From positions 1 to 9,529 of the forward strand of contig JASLSL010000301.1 of assembly GCA_030743445.1 (NCBI GenBank): DNA of 9,529 nucleotides. Reading direction: 5' to 3'. This DNA is from Alphaproteobacteria bacterium (GTDB lineage: Bacteria; Pseudomonadota; Alphaproteobacteria; UBA8366). Positions 1-6,432 of the stretch are shown here, one piece after another (position 1 is the first letter of the stretch; the number at the start of each line of letters is the position of its first letter). A program made the position numbers and the translations under genes. Under the pieces are notes generated by a model. The model searched no databases. It worked only from the letters and a program-made list of their open reading frames with translations, and was not told where the DNA came from.

Positions 1-712
1 AGTCGTCGCGCCTGCGCATCGCTTCCAGCGCCTCGCGGGTCCGGGCGTAGGGATAGCTGAAGACCGGCGAGATCGGCGAGGACGATTTGTAGTCGACCGG
101 CATCAGATTGGCGCCGTAGCGCGCGCCGGAATCCCCGTCCGGCGTGTCGATCGGCTGCTCGGCGTCGGCGTAGCCTTCGGCGAAGGAGGCGTCGAGGAAC
201 CGTACCAGCGGAATGTCGAGCCCGTCGAGCCAGATCATCGGCGCATCCGAGTCGTTGCCGTGGTCGTGCCAGGCCCAGGGCGGGGTGATGACGAAGTCGC
301 CCTCCTCCATGATCGTCCGCTCGCCGTCGACAGCGGTGTGGCCGCCCGAGCCCTCGACGATGAAGCGCAGCGCCGACTGGCTGTGCCGGTGGGCCGGCGC
401 CACCTCGCCCGGCAACACGAGCTGCAGCCCGGAGAACAGCGAGGTGGTGATCCGCGCCTCGCCCGGGAAGCCCGGATTCTCCAAGATCAGCACCCGGCGC
501 TCGGCCTCCTCGGCCGAGATCAGGTTGCCGGCCTCCAGCAGCCGCTCGCGAAGGTCGGCGTAGCGCCAGATGTGCGGCTGGCAATCGCTCTTCGGCTCGG
601 CCGTGATCAGCTTGGCGAACACGGTCCACAGCGGCGCCAGGTTGTCCTTGCGGATGCGCTCGTAATAGGCGAGGCGTTCGGGCGTCTCATCTGGGGCTTC
701 GTACATCGCCAT
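1..712 (-). CDS. gtdA: Gentisate 1,2-dioxygenase, N-terminal part (runs off the left edge)
   Basis: This cytoplasmic iron(II) ring-cleavage dioxygenase of the cupin superfamily converts gentisate (2,5-dihydroxybenzoate) to maleylpyruvate. I translated 237 codons from ATG at 712 without a stop; the family is usually about 340-370 residues, so roughly the last third is outside the window. The first cupin domain spans about residues 90-160. It carries the metal site H108-R-H110 in PAHRHSQSALRFIVEG, with the third histidine at H149 in PPWAWHDHGN. The segment SPVFSYPYARTREAL (about 215-229) is also typical of gentisate dioxygenases. The start is supported by a GAGGGGAG ribosome site about 8 bases upstream; an in-frame ATG two codons later (706) is less likely. 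It starts 87 bases after the caspase gene and has its own candidate promoter, so it is probably a separate unit. The close relatives salicylate 1,2-dioxygenase and 1-hydroxy-2-naphthoate dioxygenase cannot be fully excluded. Confidence 0.93.
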   Translation of the reverse strand, partial: MAMYEAPDETPERLAYYERIRKDNLAPLWTVFAKLITAEPKSDCQPHIWRYADLRERLLEAGNLISAEEAERRVLILENPGFPGEARITTSLFSGLQLVLPGEVAPAHRHSQSALRFIVEGSGGHTAVDGERTIMEEGDFVITPPWAWHDHGNDSDAPMIWLDGLDIPLVRFLDASFAEGYADAEQPIDTPDGDSGARYGANLMPVDYKSSSPISPVFSYPYARTREALEAMRRRDD

Positions 713-740
713 GGCATCGTTCTCCCCTCGCGTTCGCCCG

Positions 741-770
741 ATTAGAGCACCTGCACGCCCGAGGAGTCGA
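741..770 (-). promoter_or_regulatory. Candidate promoter for the gentisate dioxygenase gene
   Basis: On the minus strand TCTAAT (746-741, five of six matches to TATAAT) lies 18 bases after TCGACT (770-765, four of six matches to TTGACA). Transcription would start near 734, leaving a leader of about 22 bases that contains the GAGGGGAG ribosome site before ATG at 712. The fit to sigma-70 consensus is moderate, and in GC-rich DNA such matches are only suggestive. Confidence 0.3.
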
Positions 771-781
771 CGCCGGCGTGC
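753..781 (-). terminator. Weak stem-loop after the caspase gene
   Basis: GCACGCC (753-759) and GGCGTGC (775-781) are perfect 7-base inverted repeats around a 15-base loop, located 19 bases past the caspase stop codon. No T-run follows in the direction of transcription, so this is at best a weak or Rho-assisted terminator. It also overlaps the candidate promoter of the next gene. Confidence 0.2.
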
Positions 782-799
782 CAGGCGCGATACGGTCGC

Positions 800-2839
800 C
801 TAGCGCCGACGGCGGATCGGCCGTAGCGGTCTGACCCGCTTGATCGGCCGGGACGCGGTTCTGCCGCCGGCGGCGGCGATGTCGCTGAACGCCAAAGCGC
901 GATATCCCTGATCCTCGATTTGCCGCGCAATGCGGAGCGCCCCCTTCCTGTCGCCATAGCGCGCGAGTGCGCCGGCGGCTTCGGCCATCAGGCGCGGCCG
1001 GCGCAACTGCGGGGTCGCCGGGTTCATCATCGCCCGCGCGGCCGAGCGGGCGGTCTGCCGCGCCCCCCTTATGTCACCCGACCGGGCGCGACGCTTGGCG
1101 ATCTCGAGGGTGGTCTTGATGCGCAGCACCGGGTGGTTGCGCGGTATCTTTTGGACGAAGCCACGCCCGGACTTGGCGTCGCCGCGGCGGATATAGGCGA
1201 AGGCGATGGCGGCGAAGGCGCCGGCGCGGCTGTCGAGGAAATAAGTCTCCGGCGACCCGACGAGGGCCTGTTGCAGGCTCCGCTGGGCGGCGACGATGTT
1301 TCCGATATCGGCGAAAGTCGCCGCGACCAGTTCCAGGGTTTCGATGCGCAACCGCTCGTCGGTGATCTTGCCGGCGGCCCGCCTCGCCGCCCTCACGCGT
1401 CCCGCCCGCGCGAAATCGACCGCGCGTCGGCTGAGCTGGGTGGCGTCGGGCAAGGACTGATAGGTCGGAAGCGGCTCGACCTTCGGCGGGACCTCGGGTT
1501 GCGGAGGTCGGGTCGCCGGCGGAGGCCGGGTCGCGACCGCCCCGTCGCTCTTTCTCAACAACGCGCCGTGGATATATCCCTCGCGCCCGCGGGGCAGTGC
1601 TATCCGATACCACTCGCCGTGCGGGCTCGTCGCCTTGCCGGTCACGTCGACCCTGGTCCGGGAGACCAGCGTCGTCAGCTTTCGCGCGTCCTTCGACGGT
1701 CCGGCGCGCACATTGGAGACGGTCGTCGTCACCATCACCGTGTTCATCGGCACGAGCTCGAATCCGGGCTGGGTAATGGCGGCGGTCTGCTGCTCGCCAC
1801 GCAGCCGGGCGAGCTTGCGCCCTGCAAGCGAGGCGAAGGTCCCGTTCGGGAAACGCCTGAGGTAATCCTCGAAGTCGGCGGGATCGGTGCTGTCTTCGAT
1901 CGATTGCCAAAACGCGACTTCGGCCGCGTCGACAACGGTCTGCGGCACGATCACCGGCGCCGGGGCACTCGGCAGGGCGAAGACGAAATCGCCCCGGTCG
2001 TAGTCCTTGTCACGCAGCTTGCCATAGCGCGGCGTCTGGCGCGCCCGGGTCAGGTTGGTCATGCGGTCGCCGAGGAACAGGCCGATCTCGGTCCCGGTGA
2101 CGTAGCCGTCGCCATTGGCGTCGGCCCTCTCCTCGCCATTGAGCGCACGGATGAAAAGCTCGCGGAAGGCGCCGTCGTCGGACACCGTCTGCCCGGCATC
2201 GCCCGAGGTCAGGAACTGGCGTACCGGCAAGGTGGTCGCCCGGGTCACCGCCGGCGGCGGCATCGAGCGCTGGCTGTCGAACACCGTCCCGGCGAAGCAC
2301 GCATCGAACACCGTCAGGGCGTGTTTCGAGCGCGCCAGTCGCACGAAGGTGCCGAAGTCGCGCATCGGCAACGCCTTGAGCCGGAACTCGGTGCCGGTCT
2401 CGGGACGCGGCGCGTCGGCCGGCACCAGATAACCCTCGCCGTCCTCGGTATAGCCGTGCCCGGCAAACCAGACGAAGAGCCGAGCCTTCGGATCGGCGCC
2501 CTTGACGACGAAGAACTCGTGGAGCGTCCGGCGCAACGCCACCGTCCCGAGGTCGGTCTCGAGGGTCACGTCGAAACCCCGCTTCTCGAGCTCGGCGGCG
2601 ATCAGCTTGGCGTCGTTGACCGCCATCGAGAGCCGCGGCCAGCCGGCGTTGTAGTTGTCGATCCCGATCACCAGCGCATGGCTGGCGCCATAGAGCTCGG
2701 CCTCGCCCGCTGCGGCCGCACCCGGCGCCTCGCTGGCACGCAGCTTGACCGTCAGGCCACGGCTTTCGGCCACGACGCCGGACGCCGAAAGTCCGACGGC
2801 AAGCAGCCCGGCCAGGAACGTAAATGTCCGCTTCGCCAT
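800..2839 (-). CDS. Secreted caspase-family (C14) peptidase with EF-hand-type loop, SH3 domain and helical repeats
   Basis: This 679-residue protein is a bacterial caspase homologue (orthocaspase), a cysteine peptidase family usually cutting after Arg or Lys. Residues 1-24 form a signal peptide (hydrophobic 7-20, VVA before the cut), so it should act in the periplasm or outside. The caspase fold spans about 52-290, with HALVIGIDNY at the first strand, catalytic His128 in FAGHGY and catalytic Cys181 in FDACFAG. Residues 240-251 match a complete EF-hand calcium loop (DANGDGYVTGTE). DYLRRFPNGTFASLA (325-339) is a motif common in alphaproteobacterial caspase proteins. An SH3-like domain follows at about 372-430 (SNVRAGPS, GEWYRIAL, REGYIHGALL), then a proline-rich linker (437-458). 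Helical repeats of the A..GD...A...A form run from 468 to 657, and the tail is very basic (RPIRRRR). ATG at 2839 is 5 bases after the DUF4384 gene and fits the signal peptide. The frame stays open upstream to 3790 but there overlaps that gene, so I rejected the longer start. Confidence 0.9.
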   Translation of the reverse strand: MAKRTFTFLAGLLAVGLSASGVVAESRGLTVKLRASEAPGAAAAGEAELYGASHALVIGIDNYNAGWPRLSMAVNDAKLIAAELEKRGFDVTLETDLGTVALRRTLHEFFVVKGADPKARLFVWFAGHGYTEDGEGYLVPADAPRPETGTEFRLKALPMRDFGTFVRLARSKHALTVFDACFAGTVFDSQRSMPPPAVTRATTLPVRQFLTSGDAGQTVSDDGAFRELFIRALNGEERADANGDGYVTGTEIGLFLGDRMTNLTRARQTPRYGKLRDKDYDRGDFVFALPSAPAPVIVPQTVVDAAEVAFWQSIEDSTDPADFEDYLRRFPNGTFASLAGRKLARLRGEQQTAAITQPGFELVPMNTVMVTTTVSNVRAGPSKDARKLTTLVSRTRVDVTGKATSPHGEWYRIALPRGREGYIHGALLRKSDGAVATRPPPATRPPQPEVPPKVEPLPTYQSLPDATQLSRRAVDFARAGRVRAARRAAGKITDERLRIETLELVAATFADIGNIVAAQRSLQQALVGSPETYFLDSRAGAFAAIAFAYIRRGDAKSGRGFVQKIPRNHPVLRIKTTLEIAKRRARSGDIRGARQTARSAARAMMNPATPQLRRPRLMAEAAGALARYGDRKGALRIARQIEDQGYRALAFSDIAAAGGRTASRPIKRVRPLRPIRRRR

Positions 2840-2844
2840 GCGGC

Positions 2845-4410
2845 TCAGCGCTCCACGTTGACGACGATGCTGGTCTCGGCGATCCCGACGCCGCGGATCT
2901 GGCGCAGCGCCGCCGATACCTCCGCCAGCGAGCGATAGGGCAACGGTTCGAAGTCGAGCTTGCGGATCATCCGCGGCAGACTCCGTTCGACGTCGCGGTC
3001 GAAGGCGTGGCACTTGGCGATCTCGGTGCCGACCGGCTCGGCGATCGTCCAGTCGAACTTCATGCTCTGGCCTGGAATTTTCTGCGGCGACCCACCGGCG
3101 ATCCGTGCGTCGCCGTGATGCCGGTTCGGGAAGATGCGCATCACCGAACCGTCGGCCTGGCGGTAGAAGCAATACAGGTAGCTGTCCTGGCTCGCCTCGA
3201 CGAACAGCATCATTTTCTGGCCAATCTTGTAGATCGGGTTGCGGCCACGGTTGCTGCTGATCCTGAGCGTAATCGGGCCGAGATTGTCGTTCTTGCGCTC
3301 GTCGCGGTAGTCCTTGGTCGGCTTGAGGGCGAGGTCGCCAGAGATCGACTCGCGCCGCACGTTGCCTTGCCAAGAGACATCGTTGCCGGCGCCGCTCGAC
3401 ATCTTGAGGCGCAGATCGACGGTATCGCCGAGGTCCCAGTATTCGCCGCTCAAGACATAGTCGCCCGAGGCTTCGGCAATCATTTCGCTCTCGGCGGTGC
3501 GTTCGGAAAGCTTCAGCCCGCGCTTGCGGAACTTGCTCTCGGGCACCACCGCGTCGCCGATGATGATGGTCTCTCCGCGCCCGGCGGACTGTTTGAGGGC
3601 GGCGATCACGCGCCCGGCGAGCCATTTGCCGAACGGCGTCTGTACGCCGCTGTCGCGATAACGGATGCCCTGGGGCCGCACCGTCCTGATCGTCGAGAGG
3701 GATTTCCGGAAGTGCCGGGCGCCGGCCTCGATCGCCTCGTTGACGCCAACGGCCGCGGTCTGGTCGAAGTCGTATCTCAGCGTGTACCAAGACGTCGTCG
3801 CGACCACTTCGCCGCTCGCCACCTTCACCGCGTCGTAATGCACGTGGACCGATTTGCCGGCGGGATCGGGTTTGACCTCGCCGATGATCAGCACGTCGGC
3901 CCCGGCCTGACGCATCAGGTTGCTGATCTTCTCCGAGGCCTCGCGAAGCGAGCTGAATTCGTCGAGTTCCCGGGTCACCACCTTCAGCTCGTCGCGCGCC
4001 ATGTAGCGGTCGTTCGCGCCCTTGCCCTGGATCAATGCGGCCAACAGGGAGTCGTTGAGCATCTGGGCAAAATCCTCGGTTACGACCGACTTGTCCTTCC
4101 AGAACGGCCAGAGTGCGATCCGCCGCACCGGCTCGGCGGTCGCCTCATCGCCCTTCCACCACTTGCGCACCTCCCAGGCGGATTCCTTCAGGCGCTCCTT
4201 CCAGTTCTTTTCGCGCCTCTCCCGCAGCGCCGTCTCGCGCGCGTCGCGGTTGAGGCTCTCCAACAACTGGTCGGCGAGGATGCGGACAACTTCATGCCGC
4301 TGCTTCCGCGGCGTCGCCTTCTCGCCCTCCTTCTCGGCGGCGAGGGCGGCGGTCGCGAGGAACGCGCACGCCAAGGCCGCAATCAGCACTCGCACTGGAG
4401 CCGCCTTCAT
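2845..4410 (-). CDS. Secreted FlgO-like/DUF4384 domain protein
   Basis: This 521-residue exported protein has no visible catalytic motif. A signal peptide covers residues 1-25 (hydrophobic 7-22, cut near ALA-AEK). A charged helical stretch (33-90) follows. From about 95 to 240 there is a domain resembling the FlgO/CsgG-type fold: strand VRRIALWPFW, then FAQMLNDSLLAALI, then ADVLIIGEVK. The region 250-355 may repeat this pattern (GKWLAGRVIAALKQS, then DYVLSGEYWDLGDTV). The C-terminal region, about 378-520, fits DUF4384, with YKIGQKMMLFVEASQDSYLY followed by GSVMRIFPN. DUF4384 is often fused or adjacent to caspase domains, which agrees with the caspase gene 5 bases downstream. Its ATG overlaps the stop of the upstream gene as ATGA, so translation is probably coupled. 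I infer a periplasmic or outer-membrane scaffold or partner of the caspase; domain assignment is by pattern only. Confidence 0.82.
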   Translation of the reverse strand: MKAAPVRVLIAALACAFLATAALAAEKEGEKATPRKQRHEVVRILADQLLESLNRDARETALRERREKNWKERLKESAWEVRKWWKGDEATAEPVRRIALWPFWKDKSVVTEDFAQMLNDSLLAALIQGKGANDRYMARDELKVVTRELDEFSSLREASEKISNLMRQAGADVLIIGEVKPDPAGKSVHVHYDAVKVASGEVVATTSWYTLRYDFDQTAAVGVNEAIEAGARHFRKSLSTIRTVRPQGIRYRDSGVQTPFGKWLAGRVIAALKQSAGRGETIIIGDAVVPESKFRKRGLKLSERTAESEMIAEASGDYVLSGEYWDLGDTVDLRLKMSSGAGNDVSWQGNVRRESISGDLALKPTKDYRDERKNDNLGPITLRISSNRGRNPIYKIGQKMMLFVEASQDSYLYCFYRQADGSVMRIFPNRHHGDARIAGGSPQKIPGQSMKFDWTIAEPVGTEIAKCHAFDRDVERSLPRMIRKLDFEPLPYRSLAEVSAALRQIRGVGIAETSIVVNVER

Positions 4411-4733
4411 TGGATACGCACCTTGGCGTTGGGCTCGACGGTCTCGACGCCCGGCACCTGCCTGATCGTGGCCATGATTTCGGCATCCTCGCGGTTGCTT
4501 GCAACCTTGACCACGAAAATCGTGCCGGCGAGCGCCTTCAGGGGCGAGACCTTGGCCGACAACTTGTGCAAGCGGCGCTGCAATGTCGCCGCGTCGAGGG
4601 ACGCCGACGTCGCGACCAGGAACTCGCGCTCGGTTACCGGTTTGGCGTCCTCCTTCATCGTCGAGCCAATCCAGAGCGCGAAGGCAATCCCTCCGGCGAG
4701 CACAATGTAGTAAAGGACGTTGAGCCGCTTCAT
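4407..4733 (-). CDS. Small membrane-anchored protein resembling a stand-alone subtilase propeptide (I9-like)
   Basis: The 108-residue product has an N-terminal membrane segment (about 5-24, VLYYIVLAGGIAFALWIG). The remaining 80 or so residues would face the periplasm. The C-terminal half carries IFVVKVASNRED, then IRQVPGVETVEPN. This matches the closing part of inhibitor_I9-type propeptides of subtilases (hydrophobic strand, helix, PGV..VEPN). The adjacent subtilase has the same pattern in its own propeptide (VVVDVPALREG, then NPAVAAAEPNYVY). The gene starts 10 bases after the subtilase stop, with a GAGGGGGCGG ribosome site overlapping that stop, and ends in an ATGA overlap with the DUF4384 gene. 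I infer a folding helper or inhibitor acting on the subtilase in trans. A generic ferredoxin-like anchored protein remains possible. Confidence 0.75.
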   Translation of the reverse strand: MKRLNVLYYIVLAGGIAFALWIGSTMKEDAKPVTEREFLVATSASLDAATLQRRLHKLSAKVSPLKALAGTIFVVKVASNREDAEIMATIRQVPGVETVEPNAKVRIQ

Positions 4734-4743
4734 TTCCGCCCCC

Positions 4744-6354
4744 TCACCCGCAACCGGGTGCGGCGCGCAGGATGTCGTTCGGCGTGCACTCGCGGCGCGG
4801 CGCCGGCGCGGTGCCGCCGGGACGTCGCGGCCGCGGCCTCTTGGCGATCGGCTTCGGGCGCGGCTTCGGCTTGCCGGCCGACGGTTTGGGTTTCGGCGCC
4901 GGCGATTTTTCCTTCCAGAGCGAGACGCTCCTGAGCGCTTTCTCCAGATTCAGCCGGCCGCCGGTGATGATCGATTTCCTCAACCCGGGCACCGGATCGA
5001 CAGCCCCCAACAACAGCTTCTCGATCTCGAGGTTCGAGATTTTCGGATTGTGCGCCCGCATAAGGGCGAGGACGCCGGCGACGATCGGCGTCGCCATCGA
5101 GGTGCCGTTGAGCTTGCGGTAATCGCTTTTCGCTCTTCCGCCCCCGCCGGTGCCCGGTACGGCGCTTAGGATATCTACGCCAGGGGCCGCGAGGTCGATG
5201 GTCTTCAGGCCGTAATTCGAAAATTTGGCTAACGAATCCTTTCGATCCGTCGCCGCGACCGAAATCAGGCCCGGACTGGGATAGTTCGCCGGATACATCG
5301 GCCGGACATCGTTATCGCTGCCGTTGTTGCCGGCGGCGGCCGCGACGATGATGCCGCGCTTGATCGCCGCCTCGATCTGGCGGCGCAGGATCGCGGACGA
5401 GCTGGGCCCGCCGAGGCTCATGTTGATGACATGTGCCCCGCTGTCCGTCGCGTACTTAACCGCCCGGATCAAATGCGACAGCTTGGTCGCGCCGCACGGA
5501 CCGCCGAACACCTTGAGCGGCATAATCCGTACCCGTTGGGTGACCCCGACAACGCCACGTCGATTGTTGCCGATCGCGCCGATCGTCGCCGCCACATGGG
5601 TGCCATGATACTCATACCAAGCCTCGCCCTTGCGACGCTTGCACTTGGCCGTCGCGCGCACGAACTCGGCCCCGACGTGACCGTTGTTGGCGAAGAAATT
5701 CCAGCCGCGAACGTCGTCCTTATAACCGTTGCCGTCGTCATCCCTGCCGTTGTCCGGAATTTCGCCGGGGTTACGCCAGATTTGCCCTTGTAGATCCTCG
5801 TGGTCGAAATGGATTCCGCTGTCGATCACCGCGACGACGACATTCGGGCTGGTCGATCGATAGTCCCATCCCTTGAAGGCTGAAATCTTCTCGAGGAACC
5901 ACATCTCACCGACCATCGGGTCCGAAGGCCGGCCCAGCATGTAATAGACGTAGTTGGGCTCGGCAGCGGCGACCGCCGGGTTGCCGCGCAGGATGTTCAA
6001 TACCTCGTCGACGTCTCTGCCCTCGCGAAGGGCGGGGACATCGACGACGACCCCGCCGATCTGGTTCAGGGTCTCGGCGACCCGTGTTCCCTCGCCCAGC
6101 AAGTCGTTGAGGTTGATCGTCTCGCCCGCGGTATCGACCGTGGCTTCGGACGCCCGCACCCGATCGCGGAATTCGACGACGATCTCGCCGGGCACGGCGT
6201 CGTAGGGCAGGCGCAGAATCTCGTCCGCCCCGAAGGACGGGCGCGATTGCGCGAAGCCGCCCGTGCTTGCGGCGAACAGGCCGAAAGCCGCCAGGCATAT
6301 GACCGCGACCATGTTGATCGCGACCGATGCTCCCTTGTCCGGACGGATCGCCAT
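4744..6354 (-). CDS. Secreted subtilisin-family (S8) serine protease with I9-like propeptide and basic proline-rich tail
   Basis: This 536-residue precursor has a complete S8 catalytic set: Asp178 in AVIDSG, His253 in HGTHVA, oxyanion Asn343 in AAAGNNGS and nucleophile Ser419 in NGTSMATP. Residues 1-36 are a signal peptide with a long n-region (core about 13-31, cut near AQS). Residues 55-140 are an I9-like propeptide starting PGEIVVEF and ending AEPNYVYY. After the first Asp lies an acidic loop (201-214, DNGRDDDGNGYKDD) that resembles a calcium site and is common in such subtilases. C238 and C287 could form a disulfide. Beyond the catalytic domain (ending about 478) there is a Pro/Lys/Arg-rich tail (485-522) and a short C-terminal piece with two cysteines (C523, C535). 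ATG at 6354 has a good AGGGA site 6-8 bases upstream. It is the first gene after the 78-base gap and leads the I9-like, DUF4384 and caspase genes. Confidence 0.95.
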   Translation of the reverse strand: MAIRPDKGASVAINMVAVICLAAFGLFAASTGGFAQSRPSFGADEILRLPYDAVPGEIVVEFRDRVRASEATVDTAGETINLNDLLGEGTRVAETLNQIGGVVVDVPALREGRDVDEVLNILRGNPAVAAAEPNYVYYMLGRPSDPMVGEMWFLEKISAFKGWDYRSTSPNVVVAVIDSGIHFDHEDLQGQIWRNPGEIPDNGRDDDGNGYKDDVRGWNFFANNGHVGAEFVRATAKCKRRKGEAWYEYHGTHVAATIGAIGNNRRGVVGVTQRVRIMPLKVFGGPCGATKLSHLIRAVKYATDSGAHVINMSLGGPSSSAILRRQIEAAIKRGIIVAAAAGNNGSDNDVRPMYPANYPSPGLISVAATDRKDSLAKFSNYGLKTIDLAAPGVDILSAVPGTGGGGRAKSDYRKLNGTSMATPIVAGVLALMRAHNPKISNLEIEKLLLGAVDPVPGLRKSIITGGRLNLEKALRSVSLWKEKSPAPKPKPSAGKPKPRPKPIAKRPRPRRPGGTAPAPRRECTPNDILRAAPGCG

Positions 6355-6369
6355 GCTTTTCCCTGTCCA

Positions 6370-6379
6370 GTGGATCCAC
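6370..6379. repeat. Perfect 10-base palindrome in the subtilase leader
   Basis: GTGGATCCAC is its own reverse complement and sits 15 bases upstream of the subtilase ATG, just downstream of the weak candidate promoter. It could be an operator half-site or pure chance; no second copy was noticed in the gap. Confidence 0.3.
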
Positions 6380-6386
6380 GGTTCTT

Positions 6387-6414
6387 AGTCTATCCGATCG
6401 CCCGGTTTGCTCAA
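6387..6414 (-). promoter_or_regulatory. Weak candidate promoter upstream of the subtilase gene
   Basis: On the minus strand TTGAGC (6414-6409) and TAGACT (6392-6387) are separated by 16 bases, each with four of six matches to the sigma-70 consensus. Transcription would start near 6380, directly on the palindrome GTGGATCCAC (6370-6379). The -35 part lies within the 6401-6430 stem-loop. The match is weak, and read-through from the upstream genes is equally possible. Confidence 0.22.
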
Positions 6415-6430
6415 ATTCAAGTAAACCGGG
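6401..6430 (-). terminator. Stem-loop between the lipoprotein and subtilase genes
   Basis: CCCGGTTT (6401-6408) and AAACCGGG (6423-6430) are perfect 8-base inverted repeats. The stem can be extended by one wobble and two normal pairs to about 11 pairs with an 8-base loop (6412-6419). It begins 2 bases after the TAG stop of the lipoprotein gene, the usual place for a terminator or mRNA-stabilising hairpin. The stem's 5' half is preceded by C's and no T-run follows the 3' half on the minus strand, so classical intrinsic termination is doubtful. Attenuation, a processing site or an operator are alternatives. Confidence 0.45.
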
Positions 6431-6432
6431 GG

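Noticed and set aside
260..745. Plus-strand open frame opposite the gentisate dioxygenase gene
   Set aside because: The minus strand holds a clear cupin with all metal ligands; the plus frame shows no motif.
920..2938. Long plus-strand open frame opposite the caspase gene
   Set aside because: Arg/Gly/Pro/His-rich translation without recognisable motifs; its length is explained by high G/C third positions of the real gene on the other strand.
2840..3790. Upstream extension of the caspase reading frame to an ATG at 3790, which would give 996 residues
   Set aside because: The extra part overlaps the DUF4384 gene in another frame, is extremely Arg-rich without any domain pattern, and would bury the clear signal peptide that starts at 2839.
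2824..4710. Long plus-strand open frame opposite the DUF4384 and I9-like genes
   Set aside because: It crosses two well-supported genes, has no domain signal and no ribosome site of note; it is a by-product of GC-rich coding on the minus strand.
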